Part shown: positions 1 to 9,290 of the stretch, piece by piece
Layout of the letters: each line of letters begins with the position of its first letter
Position numbering within the stretch: the first letter of the stretch is position 1
NCBI GenBank assembly: GCA_028871475.1
Contig: JAGWMZ010000001.1
Coordinates: forward strand, 62,001 to 126,000
Direction of reading: 5' to 3'
DNA length: 64,000 nucleotides
Source: Sphingomonadales bacterium
GTDB lineage: Bacteria; Pseudomonadota; Alphaproteobacteria; Sphingomonadales; Sphingomonadaceae
The notes under the pieces: generated by a model
Told to the model about the DNA's origin: nothing
What the model saw: only the letters and a program-made list of their open reading frames with translations
Databases searched by the model: none
Translations under genes and position numbers: made by a program

Positions 1-2
1 AC

Positions 3-602
3 TGGGTGACCACCGGCCGGGCCCCGCCGCCCAGCCAGTATCCCACGCTGGCCCATGGCGACCTTGTCAGCCCCACCGCCGCTGCCATGCACTGGCCGAA
101 CATCCCCGGCGCTCCGCTGCCCGACGGCAAGATCAACGCGCTGCTGGACTATGACTACGGGCCTGCCTTCGACTATCCCGATCTCTCGGGCGTCATCACA
201 CGCCAGCCGCCGGTCATCCGTGGCACCATCCCCTCGCTGGTGCCGCGGGTGGACGCCGATGGCAATGAGATGGGCGGCGGTGTGCCCTCGGTGCAGCATC
301 TGGTCCCGCTTGGCACCTATCTGGGCTGGAATGTGCTGGCCAAAGGCTATGGCGCGGGAGGCGATTGCGGTTTTGCCGGTGGCTTCATCCCCTTCGCCAC
401 CACCAGGGCCGAAAGGCTGGCCAAAGGCGATCCACGCCGATCGCTGGAGGAACGCTATGGCTCGCATGCCGGTTTCGTGGCGCGGGTGAAGGCGGTCGCC
501 GCGCAACGCGTGAAGGAAGGATGGCTGCTGCCCGACGATGCCGCGCGATTGGTGGCCGAGGCACAGGCAAGCAGCGTGCTCACCGCCATGCCGGAGAAAT
601 GA
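3..602 (+). CDS. Alpha/beta hydrolase domain protein, C-terminal part (5' end outside window)
   Basis: Open frame running in from the window edge, so only about the last 200 residues are present. The visible stretch (RAPPPSQYPTLAHGDLV near the edge, then a C-terminal helix-rich tail) resembles the end of the large alpha/beta-hydrolase-domain proteins common in sphingomonads, which are often exported esterases of unknown substrate. The GxSxG nucleophile would lie upstream and is not seen. The next gene is a GH43 glycosidase 184 bp downstream on the same strand, so a role in removing ester groups from plant polymers is possible but not shown. The family call is moderate; no function can be assigned from this piece. 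Confidence 0.6.
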   Translation, partial: WVTTGRAPPPSQYPTLAHGDLVSPTAAAMHWPNIPGAPLPDGKINALLDYDYGPAFDYPDLSGVITRQPPVIRGTIPSLVPRVDADGNEMGGGVPSVQHLVPLGTYLGWNVLAKGYGAGGDCGFAGGFIPFATTRAERLAKGDPRRSLEERYGSHAGFVARVKAVAAQRVKEGWLLPDDAARLVAEAQASSVLTAMPEK

Positions 603-750
603 TGTCGGTGTGCGCCGCTGAGCCACTGGGAGTCTTGCCCGACACGGCCGCAGCGCCCGCGATGGAGCGTTGCGGTTTCGCATCGAGGCCCGGTCTGCCC
701 GAGGGTGAATGGATACCGTCTTTACCACTTGCGGTCAAGGCCACTCATAG

Positions 751-768
751 TTAGAACAGAAATTCTAA
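751..768. promoter_or_regulatory. Perfect 6-6-6 inverted repeat, candidate operator for the GH43 gene
   Basis: TTAGAA, six-base spacer CAGAAA, TTCTAA. It lies 18 bp before the GH43 start codon, in an AT-richer patch of a GC-rich region, and overlaps where a promoter or leader would be. No regulator gene lies next to it. The operator role is inferred from symmetry and position only. Confidence 0.35.
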
Positions 769-786
769 TAATGGGAGAGGCACGGG

Positions 787-2427
787 ATGGAATCTCGTCG
801 CGATGCGTTAAGACTTGCCCTTGCGGGTTCCTTCGCCGCGTCGCATGTCGCCACCGCGCGCGCTGAGGCGACAGGCAGCCCGGTCCATGGGAAGCCATGC
901 CTGACCAGCAACATGGCTTGGCCGCGCGGCGTGGAGGGACAGCGCAAGGCGGACCTGGGCAACGGGACATTCCTGAACCCGGTGCTGCCCGGCGACTACC
1001 CCGATCCGTCTGTCCTGAAGGACGGCGATGATTATTACATGACCCATTCATCCTTCGATGGCGCGCCCGGATTGCTGATCTGGCACTCGCGTGATCTGGT
1101 GAACTGGCAGCCTCTGGGCCCTGCTTTGAACAAGCCCCTCGGCACGGTCTTTGCCGTGGACATCGTCAGGCATGGGGATCGCTATTTCATCTACATCCCC
1201 TTCATGCGGGCGCCATGGTCCCCGCCGCTTGCCAGTTTTGCGAACATCTATGTCATCCATGCGCCCGCGATGACCGGGCCATGGAGCGAGCCTGTCGATC
1301 TGGGGATCGGCGGTTTGATCGATCCGGGTCATGTCGTCGGCGAAGACGGCCACCGCTACCTGTTCTTCAACGATGGCAAGCGCGTGCGCCTGACCCCCGA
1401 TGGTCTTGCAACGGCCGGGCCTGTCGAGACCGCCTATCAGGCATGGCATTACCCTGATGACTGGATCACCGAAGCCTGGTCCCCCGAAGGGCCAAAGCTG
1501 TTCCGGCGCGGCGATTATTTCTATCTGGTCAATGCTGTGGGCGGCACCAGCGGCCCGGCAACGGGACACATGGTCGTGGCCGCAAGGTCGCGCTCGATCA
1601 ACGGCCCCTGGGAGACCTGTCCGCACAATCCGATCGTGCGGGCAAGGTCGCAGGATGACCTCTGGTGGTCACGCGGCCATGCAACCTGCGTGGAAGGGCC
1701 CGGCGGGCAGTGGTTCATGGTCTATCACGGCTATGAGAATGGCTTTCAGACGCTTGGGCGGCAAACCTTGCTCGAACCCATCGAATGGACGCAGGACGGC
1801 TGGTTTCGCGCGACGGGCGGCAATCTTTCCAAACCGCTCGCCAAACCTTCGGGACCGGCCGTGGCTCATGGCATGCCGCACTCGGACCCTTTCGAGCACG
1901 CCGCATTGGGCTGGCTATGGACGCTTTACGCCAGCCCCCCGCAGCAAGCGGGACGGGTGATGGTGGCCAATGGCTGCCTGACGCTGGATGGCAAGGGCAC
2001 GGGACCGGCGGATTCGTCACCCCTGACCCAGCAGGTGGGGGACCGCGCCTATGCCATCGAGGTTGAACTGGAGCTTATCGGCGATGCGCAGGGCGGGCTG
2101 CTGCTTTTCTTCGATGATCGTCTGTTCCTCGGCATGGGGATCGACGGCAAGACGATGACGACCTATCGCGGCGGCAAGCCGTCCTATTGGCACGAACCCG
2201 CGCCCGTATCGCGCACCATGCATATGCGCATCACCAATGACCAGCAGGTGGTGACATTCTACTACAGCGTGAATGGCAAGGCGTGGACCCGGCATGGCGT
2301 GCGAAGCTATGTCGCCGGCTACAATGCCAACACGCTCGACAATCTGCTCAGCCTCAGACCGGCGCTGTTTGCGGCGGGCAGCGGCAAGGTCTGCTTCCGG
2401 GGGTTTCGCTATCGCGCGTTGCAGTAG
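787..2427 (+). CDS. Tat-exported GH43 family glycosidase (beta-xylosidase / alpha-L-arabinofuranosidase type)
   Basis: 546 aa. A twin-arginine signal (SRRDAL, then a hydrophobic stretch ending near AxA about residue 27) points to periplasmic export. From about residue 60 comes a GH43 five-bladed propeller: GDYPDPSV carries the catalytic base Asp73, an Asp in GLIDPGH is the likely pKa modulator, and PEGPKLF carries the likely acid Glu. Residues from about 360 form a beta-sandwich-like C-terminal domain, as in many GH43 xylosidases. The family removes xylose or arabinose from hemicellulose or pectin side chains; the exact sugar cannot be read. The start has a GGGAGAGG ribosome site just upstream. 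The neighbour downstream is a GH1 enzyme. Confidence 0.85.
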   Translation: MESRRDALRLALAGSFAASHVATARAEATGSPVHGKPCLTSNMAWPRGVEGQRKADLGNGTFLNPVLPGDYPDPSVLKDGDDYYMTHSSFDGAPGLLIWHSRDLVNWQPLGPALNKPLGTVFAVDIVRHGDRYFIYIPFMRAPWSPPLASFANIYVIHAPAMTGPWSEPVDLGIGGLIDPGHVVGEDGHRYLFFNDGKRVRLTPDGLATAGPVETAYQAWHYPDDWITEAWSPEGPKLFRRGDYFYLVNAVGGTSGPATGHMVVAARSRSINGPWETCPHNPIVRARSQDDLWWSRGHATCVEGPGGQWFMVYHGYENGFQTLGRQTLLEPIEWTQDGWFRATGGNLSKPLAKPSGPAVAHGMPHSDPFEHAALGWLWTLYASPPQQAGRVMVANGCLTLDGKGTGPADSSPLTQQVGDRAYAIEVELELIGDAQGGLLLFFDDRLFLGMGIDGKTMTTYRGGKPSYWHEPAPVSRTMHMRITNDQQVVTFYYSVNGKAWTRHGVRSYVAGYNANTLDNLLSLRPALFAAGSGKVCFRGFRYRALQ

Positions 2428-2562
2428 TCATCTGCCCGCCGAGCGCCGCGGCTGCCGGCCCGCCCGGCATTACTTTGCTTTGTCTTGCCAATCATCAGCC
2501 TATCCATTCCCATAACCAAACGTCGACCCTTGAGATGTCGACACACCATCTGGAGAGCATGC

Positions 2563-3888
2563 GTGATCGACCGTCGTACCATGTTGGCCGCCACGACCGC
2601 CGCCGCCGCTGTGCGTTCCCCCGCCCTTGCCCGCGCGCCCCGCCCCGTCGACCCAAGATTTCCGGACGGCTTTCTCTGGGGCACGGCGACCGCCGGGCAT
2701 CAGGTGGAAGGCAACAACGTCAACAGCGACGTCTGGGCCATGGAACACGCCAGCCCCACGGTCTATGCCGAACCATCCGGGGACGCAGCCAACAGCTTTG
2801 CGCTCTGGCCCGTGGACCTCGACATTGTGAAGGGCATGGGCCTCAACACCTATCGCTTCAGCCTGGAATGGGCCCGTATCGAACCTGCCAAGGGCCAATT
2901 TTCCATCGCCATGCTCGATCACTACAAGGCGATGATCGAGGGCTGCCGCCAACGTGGTCTCCATCCGATGGTGACGTTCAACCATTTCAGCACACCTGTC
3001 TGGTTTGCCGCACAGGGCGGCTGGTCAAATGCCGAGGCCCCCACGCTCTTTGCCCGTTACTGTGACCGGGCCGCGCGCCATCTGTCGGCGGGGATCAGCC
3101 ATGCCACCACGCTCAACGAACCCAATCTGAGCGGCTTGCTCGACGTGGTCCTGCCCGGCGACATCGGCTCGCGCCTGCTGGGCGCGGACAAGGCCATGCA
3201 GGAAGCGGCCGCGCGCGAACATGGCGTGGCGCGGTTCCTCCCCGGCAACCCGCTCTACGTCGCCGATCCGCAGATGGTGCAGGCTCACCTGCTCGCCGGT
3301 CACAAGGCGGGCCGCGAGGCGATCAAGGCAGTACGCCCGGACCTGCCGGTGGGCGTGAGCCTTGCCGTCATCGACGATCAGGCGGTGGGCGCGAACAGCC
3401 TGCGCGATGCCATGCGCGCCAAGCTCTATCGACCCTGGCTCGAAGCGGCCCGCAGCAATGATTTCGTCGGCGTGCAGAATTACGAACGCGCCGTCTGGAA
3501 CGACAAGGGGCGCCTTCCCGCCCCGACAAACGCCGAGACCAATGATGCCGGATCGGAAGTTTACCCTGCCTCGCTCGCCGGCGCGGTCCGCTATGCCCAT
3601 GAGGTGAGCGGCGTGCCGGTCATCGTCACCGAACATGGCATCAACTCCGCCGATGACACCAAGCGGGCACGCCTCATTCCGGCAGCCCTTGCCGAACTGA
3701 AACGCGCCATGGAGGATGGGGTGCCCGTGCTCGGCTATGTGCACTGGTCGCTGGTCGACAATTTCGAGTGGGTCTTTGGTTACAAACCCAAATTCGGCCT
3801 GCATGCACTGGACCGCACAACCTTCAAGCGCATCGCAAAGCCGAGCGCGGCGGTGCTCGGCGGCATTGCCCGGCGCAATTCCATCTGA
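2563..3888 (+). CDS. Tat-exported GH1 beta-glucosidase (copy 1)
   Basis: About 441 aa from GTG 2563, chosen because GGAG lies 7 to 8 bp upstream and the protein then opens with a Tat signal (DRRTML, alanine-rich, LARAP). A longer frame opens at 2485 but adds a non-signal extension. GH1 features: FPDGFLWGTATAGHQVEG near the N terminus, acid/base Glu186 in TLNEPN, nucleophile Glu357 in TEHG, and late DNFEW. Family role: hydrolysis of beta-glucosides or related beta-glycosides in the periplasm. It is a close relative of the GH1 at 33319-34650, with the same unusual opening GNN.NSD after HQxEG. It ends 20 bp from the convergent efflux operon. Substrate unknown. Confidence 0.88.
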   Translation: MIDRRTMLAATTAAAAVRSPALARAPRPVDPRFPDGFLWGTATAGHQVEGNNVNSDVWAMEHASPTVYAEPSGDAANSFALWPVDLDIVKGMGLNTYRFSLEWARIEPAKGQFSIAMLDHYKAMIEGCRQRGLHPMVTFNHFSTPVWFAAQGGWSNAEAPTLFARYCDRAARHLSAGISHATTLNEPNLSGLLDVVLPGDIGSRLLGADKAMQEAAAREHGVARFLPGNPLYVADPQMVQAHLLAGHKAGREAIKAVRPDLPVGVSLAVIDDQAVGANSLRDAMRAKLYRPWLEAARSNDFVGVQNYERAVWNDKGRLPAPTNAETNDAGSEVYPASLAGAVRYAHEVSGVPVIVTEHGINSADDTKRARLIPAALAELKRAMEDGVPVLGYVHWSLVDNFEWVFGYKPKFGLHALDRTTFKRIAKPSAAVLGGIARRNSI

Positions 3889-3908
3889 CGATGGCTCGCC
3901 GCCGCGCC

Positions 3909-5321
3909 TCAAGGGGCCGGGGCGATCCCCAGCGCCTTGCCCAGCGCGATATAGGCTTCGGCCTCGCCCGTGCGGGCCGCAAGGGCCGAGGCATGGGCGG
4001 CAAGTGCCGTAAGTTGCGCCTCCAGCGACAGCAGGCGGTTGTCCTCGCCGCTTTCGAAGCGCGCCCTGGCGATCCTCGCCCTGCTGTCGGCGGAGGCAGC
4101 GGCGTTTTGGGCTGCCTCCCCGGCCTGCTCCGCGCGGACATGGCGATTGATGGCGGTTTCGCTGTCCGACAGCGCGGCGAGGACCGCTTTCTCGTAACGG
4201 GCCGCGGCGGCATCGGCCTGCGCGCGCGCGCCCCTCAACTGCGCGCGCAATTGCCCCCCGGCAAAGAGCGGCCAGTGCAGGCTGGGGCCAAGCCCATAGC
4301 GCAGCGAGTCTCCGGCCAGGAAATCACCGGTCTGACGGGCCTGCTGGCCGATACTGCCGGTCAGCGACAGGCTGGGGAACAGGGCGGCATGGGCAACATC
4401 GGCATCCGCGCGCGCCGCCGCCAGATCGGCCAGAGCCGCCTGCACATCGGGCCGCCGCGCCAGCACATCCGAACGCAGCCCCAGCCATGCCACCTGCGGC
4501 ATGTGCGGCATCGGCCCCTCCGTATCGAGCAGATCACCCATCACCTCGGGCGGTCGCCCCGTCAGCACACCCAGCGCATAGGCATTGGCCGCCGCCTCGC
4601 CCGAGAGCGGGGCCAAGGCGGCGCGGGCCGCATCGAGCCGCTGGTGGGTCGCGAGACTGTCATCGCGCGGCGTCTCGCCCGCAGCCAGACGAGCCTGTTG
4701 CAAAGCCGCCAGCGCCGCAAGCGTATCGACCTGAGCGGCCAGATTGGCACGGCGGGCCTGGGCGGAGCGCAGTTCGATATAATCGCGCGCCACCTCGGCT
4801 GTCAGCGACAGGCGGGTCGCGGCCAGTTGCGCTTCGGCCTGTCGCCCTCTGGCGGCAGCGGCCCGCGTGGCACTGGCCCGCGCGCCCCACAGGTCGATCT
4901 CCCAACTTGCATCAAAACCGGCGTCGAAGAGGTCATAGGTCCGGCTCACACCCGGCAATTTACCGAAAGGGATCATGCCATTGGCGCTCTGGGCATTGGT
5001 GGTCGCCGCGGCGGCGGCGCCAAGCTGCGGCAGTTGGCGCCCCCGCGCGGCATCGACACTGGCCCGCGCCGCGCGCAACCGCGCCTGCGCCTCGGCCAGA
5101 TCAGGGCTGGCCGACAGCGCCCGTGCCATCAGCGCATCGAGACGGGCATCACCCAGCGCCCGCCACCAGTCACCCGCCAGAGGCCCCTGCCGCGCCGGGT
5201 CGATCCAGCCGGCCGCCGCACCGGTGACGACGGGCGGAGGCGGATCCTGCCGCATGGCGCAACCGGCCGACAACAAGGCCAGCGGCACAGCCAGCGACAG
5301 GGTAAAAAGGGCTGAACGCAT
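3909..5321 (-). CDS. NodT-type outer membrane efflux lipoprotein
   Basis: 470 aa from ATG 5321; the longer open frame to 6164 only overlaps the permease gene in another frame. It begins with a lipoprotein signal and lipobox LLSAGC, so it is anchored in the outer membrane. The rest is the alanine-rich, coiled-coil repeated structure of TolC/NodT outer membrane factors (LAEAQARLRAARASVDAARG, YDLFDAGFDASWEIDLWG), and the usual length of about 470. It is the last gene of a five-gene minus-strand operon, 5 bp after the permease stop. With the HlyD adaptor it would form the exit channel of a tripartite exporter. Confidence 0.9.
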   Translation of the reverse strand: MRSALFTLSLAVPLALLSAGCAMRQDPPPPVVTGAAAGWIDPARQGPLAGDWWRALGDARLDALMARALSASPDLAEAQARLRAARASVDAARGRQLPQLGAAAAATTNAQSANGMIPFGKLPGVSRTYDLFDAGFDASWEIDLWGARASATRAAAARGRQAEAQLAATRLSLTAEVARDYIELRSAQARRANLAAQVDTLAALAALQQARLAAGETPRDDSLATHQRLDAARAALAPLSGEAAANAYALGVLTGRPPEVMGDLLDTEGPMPHMPQVAWLGLRSDVLARRPDVQAALADLAAARADADVAHAALFPSLSLTGSIGQQARQTGDFLAGDSLRYGLGPSLHWPLFAGGQLRAQLRGARAQADAAAARYEKAVLAALSDSETAINRHVRAEQAGEAAQNAAASADSRARIARARFESGEDNRLLSLEAQLTALAAHASALAARTGEAEAYIALGKALGIAPAP

Positions 5322-5326
5322 GAAAG

Positions 5327-6469
5327 CTACTCCATCCGCGAGCGGAACAGCAGGGTGGACACCGTGAGCGTGACCGCCGAAATCGCCATCAACGGCCAGA
5401 CATTGGCCAGCACAGCCATCATCGGCATGGCCTTGAGGAACAGGCCCTCCATCAGCACCACCATATGCTTTTGCGGATCGGCCTGGGCGATGATGCGCAG
5501 CGCCAGCGGCATGTTGTCCACCGGCGCGGCAAAGCCCGAAAGCAGGTTGACCGGCACCGCGACCAGAAAAATGCCCAGAAAGGCCTGCTGCTGGGTCTGG
5601 GCCAGCGAGGAGACCGTCATGCCCAGCCCGATGTTGGCGGTCAGAAAGAAAAAGGTCGCCAGATAATAGCTGATCAGGCTGCCGCGCAGCGGCTCGCCAA
5701 ACAGCATGGTGATGACCAGCAGGTAGAGCGTGGCATTGACCAGCCCCACGATCAGCGGCGGCGCCATCTTGCCGATCAGGATCTCGCTCAGGCGCAGCGG
5801 CGCCACCATCAGCTGATCGAACGAACCCAGCTCGCGTTCGCGCGCCACCGATTGCCCGGCCACCGAAAGCGCCGAGATCGAGGCCACCGTCGCCACCAGC
5901 GCGGGCAACACGAAGAGCAGGAAATCGAGGTTGGGGTTGAACATGTGGCGCACGGTGCTTTGCCCTCCCGGTAGGCCGTTCTGCCCGCCGGCCCGCGCCT
6001 CCACCCCGCGCAGCGCCAGCCCCGCCTGCCCCACGATCTGCGAAAGATAGCCCCCCATGATCTGCGCCGAATTGGACCGGCGCCCGTCGCACACCGCGCC
6101 GGCGCTGGCCGGATGGCGCGCAGCCACATCCCGGCTCAGCCCCTCGGGCAGGATGACCGCGCACAACACCTGCCGCCGGTCGATGGCGCGGGCCAGTGCC
6201 TCATAGGAGGCCAGCGGCACCAGCACGCGAATGTTCGGGCTGCCCGCCATCTGGCCCAGCACCTCATGCGCCGCGGGCCCATGGTCGAGGTCGAGCACGC
6301 CGATGTCGACATTGCGGACCTCCAGCGTGGCGGCGGAAGCGAAAAGAACGAGCTGCATGATCGGCGGTGCGATGAGGATGATGCGCGCGCGCGGATCGCG
6401 CAGCACCGCCCACATCTCCTTGACGATCATCGCGCGGCACCGCGTGAGAAAGGCCAGCCAACGCATCAT
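5327..6469 (-). CDS. ABC-2 type permease (YbhR-like), exporter subunit
   Basis: 380 aa. One N-terminal membrane helix (IILIAPPIMQLVLF), a long periplasmic domain (about residues 55-175), then about five C-terminal helices (FLLFVLPALVATVASI, LLVITMLFG, FFLTANIGLGMTV, FLGIFLVAVPVNLLSG, MAVLANVWPLMAI) and the conserved ARERELGSFDQLMVAPL loop of ABC-2 permeases. It overlaps the stop of the upstream permease by 4 bp, so the two are probably translated together and make a heterodimer. The layout matches the E. coli ybhGFSR system. The exported substrate is unknown; relatives export cationic drugs or other toxic compounds. Confidence 0.88.
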   Translation of the reverse strand: MMRWLAFLTRCRAMIVKEMWAVLRDPRARIILIAPPIMQLVLFASAATLEVRNVDIGVLDLDHGPAAHEVLGQMAGSPNIRVLVPLASYEALARAIDRRQVLCAVILPEGLSRDVAARHPASAGAVCDGRRSNSAQIMGGYLSQIVGQAGLALRGVEARAGGQNGLPGGQSTVRHMFNPNLDFLLFVLPALVATVASISALSVAGQSVARERELGSFDQLMVAPLRLSEILIGKMAPPLIVGLVNATLYLLVITMLFGEPLRGSLISYYLATFFFLTANIGLGMTVSSLAQTQQQAFLGIFLVAVPVNLLSGFAAPVDNMPLALRIIAQADPQKHMVVLMEGLFLKAMPMMAVLANVWPLMAISAVTLTVSTLLFRSRME

Positions 6470-7581
6470 GCCACGCGCCGCCGCATCCGCCAGCGCGTGA
6501 CGAGGAAAAACACCGCGCCAAACAGCAGCATCTTCCCCATGTCGGGCAGGAACTGGCCCCAGTCATCCCCGGCCAGAAACACCGTCTGAAGCGAGGGGAT
6601 CAGGTAACGCGCCGGCACGATCAGCGTGATCCACTGCACCCAGCGCGGCGCCGAGGCGATCTCGTAAATAAAGCCCGAAAGCAGCAGCGAGGGCAGAAAG
6701 GCCGCCAGCAGCGCGATCTGGCTGGCGACATACTGGCTGCGCGCCAGTGCCGAAATCATCAGCCCCTGCCCCAGGGCGCAGAACAGATAGCAGGAGGCAA
6801 TGAGGAAAAGCGCCAGCACCGACCCGCGAAAGGGCACGCCGAACAGCAACAGCGAGACCAGCGTGCACAGTGCCGTCGCCCCCAGCCCCAACCCATAGTA
6901 GGGCACCACCTTGGTCAACAACAGCTCGCCCATGCCCAGCGGCGTGGCCAGGATCGCCTCCATCGTGCCGCGTTCCCATTCGCGCGCCAGCACCAGCGCG
7001 GTGAGCAGCGAACCGATCATCGTCATCACGATGGCGATGGCGCCGGGCACCAGAAAGAAGCGGCTGACCGAGCCGGGGTTGAACCAGTAGCGCAAGGTGA
7101 GCGAGAGCGGCGGCGGCGACGCCGGATGGCCCGCACGCGCGGCGGTCCAGCTCTGGCGCACCCCTTCGGCATAGGCGGCGATGAAAGCGGCATTGTTGGG
7201 CAATGACCCGTCGGTGATGACCTGAATATCGCCGCCCCCACGCGCAGCCATGCGGCTGAAATCCTGCGGGATGACGACGATGCCGCGAATGGTCCCCGCG
7301 ACCAGATCGTCCTTGAGATGCGGCACATCGCCGACCTCCACCACACTGAACCATGGCGAATGGCGAAAATCGCCCGCCAGGCTGGCCGCCGCCTCGCCGC
7401 CATCCTGCAGCGAGAGGCCGATGCGCGTGCGCCCGGTGTCGAGGTTGAGCGCATAGCCGAAAATGAGCAACAGGATCACCGGCAGCACAAAGGCGATCAA
7501 CATGGTCGAGGGATCGCGCAGGATCTGCCAGCTTTCCTTCACTAGCATCGCCCGCAGGCGGCGAAGGGACAGGCCGCTCAC
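6466..7581 (-). CDS. ABC-2 type permease (YbhS-like), exporter subunit
   Basis: 371 aa, same build as its neighbour: an N-terminal helix (MLIAFVLPVILLLIFGYAL), a large periplasmic loop, then a helix cluster from about residue 185 and the loop REWERGTMEAILATPLG that marks the ABC-2 (DrrB/YbhS) family. It overlaps both the ATPase gene upstream and the second permease downstream by 4 bp, which indicates tight translational coupling. It is expected in the inner membrane, pairing with the permease at 5327-6469. Confidence 0.88.
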   Translation of the reverse strand: MSGLSLRRLRAMLVKESWQILRDPSTMLIAFVLPVILLLIFGYALNLDTGRTRIGLSLQDGGEAAASLAGDFRHSPWFSVVEVGDVPHLKDDLVAGTIRGIVVIPQDFSRMAARGGGDIQVITDGSLPNNAAFIAAYAEGVRQSWTAARAGHPASPPPLSLTLRYWFNPGSVSRFFLVPGAIAIVMTMIGSLLTALVLAREWERGTMEAILATPLGMGELLLTKVVPYYGLGLGATALCTLVSLLLFGVPFRGSVLALFLIASCYLFCALGQGLMISALARSQYVASQIALLAAFLPSLLLSGFIYEIASAPRWVQWITLIVPARYLIPSLQTVFLAGDDWGQFLPDMGKMLLFGAVFFLVTRWRMRRRVA

Positions 7582-9290
7582 GCCGCTTTCTCGCGCGCGG
7601 TGTCGGCGGCGCGGATCAGCGCGGCAAAGGCCTGATCCATGGTGGCGACCGGCCCCTGCCCGGCGCCCGCCAATGTGCGCAGTTCATCGGGCGTGCCCGA
7701 GGCGATCAGTCGCGACTGGTGGACGAGCGCGATGCGGTCGCAATATTCAGCCTCATCCATGAAATGGGTGGTAACCAGCACCGTCACCCCCTTGTCCACC
7801 AGCGCGGTGATGTGGTTCCAGAACTCGCGCCGCACCAGCGGGTCCACGCCCGAGGTCGGCTCGTCGAGGAACAGCACCGGAGGCTGGTGCATCACCGCGC
7901 AGGCCAGCGACAGGCGCTGGCGAAAGCCCAGCGGCAGGGTGCCGGCATTCATATCGAGCATGGCGGAAAGGTGGAACACCTGCGTGACATGCGCGATCGC
8001 CTCACGCGCGGCGTGGCCCGACAGGCCATAGATGCCCGCGAAGAAAGCCAGGTTCTGCCGCACCGACAGATCGCCATAGAGCGAGAATTTCTGCGCCATA
8101 TACCCCAGCGACTGGCGCGCATCGGCCCGGGCGCGGCGCAAATCGTGGCCCGCCACGCTGCCTGTGCCCGCGCTTGCGGTGATGAGGCCGCAGAGCATGC
8201 GAAAGGTGGTCGATTTGCCCGCACCATTGGGGCCCAGCAGGCCAAAGATCGTACCGCGCGGCACCGAAAAACTGATGTCGCCTGCCGCGGTGAAGGCGCC
8301 GTAGCGTTTGGTCAGCCCCTTGGCTTCAATGGCCGGGGCATCGTTTTCAGGGATAGTGCGGTACTGTGCCGCCAGAGCGCTTTCGGCCAGATCCGCGCCG
8401 CCCAGCGCGTCGATAAAGCCATCCTCGAAGCGCGGGGCAATGATGTCGGCGTTGCTCAGGCCCAGCGCCGGATCGACCTGATCGACCGGCTGCCGCAGCA
8501 GCAGGCGCAGTGCCTCGCCATGGCGCACCGCATCCATCACCACCCCGCTTGCGCGTAAAGCGTGCAGACGCTCGCGCCTTTCGCTGGCGGGCACGGCCAC
8601 CTGCACCACGCGGCCAGCCACGCGCGCCATCATCTCGCCAGGGGGCCCGGCATGAACCAGCGCCCCTTCGCTCAGCAGATAGACCTGATCACAGCGCTCA
8701 GCCTCATCAAGATAGGCTGTCGACCACAGCACGCCGACGCCTTCGCCAGCCATGGCCCGCACCATATCCCACAATTCATGCCGCGAGACCGGATCGACCC
8801 CCACCCCCGGCTCATCGAGCAGCAGCACCTGCGGCTGCGACACCAGCGCGCAGGCCAGCCCGAGCTTCTGCTTCATGCCACCCGACAACTGCCCCGCCAG
8901 CCGCGACTGAAACCGCGCCAGATCGGTAAAATCGAGCAGGCGGGCAAAGGTCGCGCTCCGCTCCGCGTCGGGCAGGGCGCGCAGTTCGGCATAAAGCGTG
9001 AGATTTTCAAGGACCGAGAGATCCTCGTAAAGGCCGAAACGCTGGGGCATGTAGCCAAGGCTTTGCCGGCGCATCTGCGTGGCAGACGCCCCCAGCACCT
9101 GCGCGCTTCCCTCGTCAGCATCGACCAGGCCCGCCAGAATGCGGATCAGCGTGGTCTTGCCCGCCCCATCGGGTCCGACCAGCCCGGTCATCTGCCCGCC
9201 GTGCAACACCAGATCGACCCCGGCGAGCGCGGTAACAGCGCCAAAGCGCTTCACCACCTTGCGTGCCTCGGCCAAAGGCGCGCCTGTCAC
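7578..9290 (-). CDS. ABC transporter ATPase with two nucleotide-binding domains (YbhF-like)
   Basis: 570 aa with two ABC domains in one chain. Domain 1 (about 5-235): Walker A GPDGAGKT, signature LSGGMKQ, Walker B VLLLDEP. Domain 2 (from about 325): Walker A GPNGAGKS, Walker B VLFLDEP, but the signature reads LPLGFRQ instead of LSGGQ. The Walker B of domain 1 is followed by GVGVDP. It powers the two adjacent ABC-2 permeases. It overlaps the adaptor gene and the first permease gene by 4 bp each. Length and the fused layout match YbhF of E. coli; one of the two ATP sites is expected to be weak or inactive. Confidence 0.92.
   Translation of the reverse strand: MTGAPLAEARKVVKRFGAVTALAGVDLVLHGGQMTGLVGPDGAGKTTLIRILAGLVDADEGSAQVLGASATQMRRQSLGYMPQRFGLYEDLSVLENLTLYAELRALPDAERSATFARLLDFTDLARFQSRLAGQLSGGMKQKLGLACALVSQPQVLLLDEPGVGVDPVSRHELWDMVRAMAGEGVGVLWSTAYLDEAERCDQVYLLSEGALVHAGPPGEMMARVAGRVVQVAVPASERRERLHALRASGVVMDAVRHGEALRLLLRQPVDQVDPALGLSNADIIAPRFEDGFIDALGGADLAESALAAQYRTIPENDAPAIEAKGLTKRYGAFTAAGDISFSVPRGTIFGLLGPNGAGKSTTFRMLCGLITASAGTGSVAGHDLRRARADARQSLGYMAQKFSLYGDLSVRQNLAFFAGIYGLSGHAAREAIAHVTQVFHLSAMLDMNAGTLPLGFRQRLSLACAVMHQPPVLFLDEPTSGVDPLVRREFWNHITALVDKGVTVLVTTHFMDEAEYCDRIALVHQSRLIASGTPDELRTLAGAGQGPVATMDQAFAALIRAADTAREKAA

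Noticed and set aside
3909..6164. A 751-residue minus frame that would fuse the efflux lipoprotein to an N-terminal extension
   Set aside because: The extra part overlaps the ABC permease gene in another frame and is low complexity. ATG 5321 gives a lipoprotein signal and normal length.
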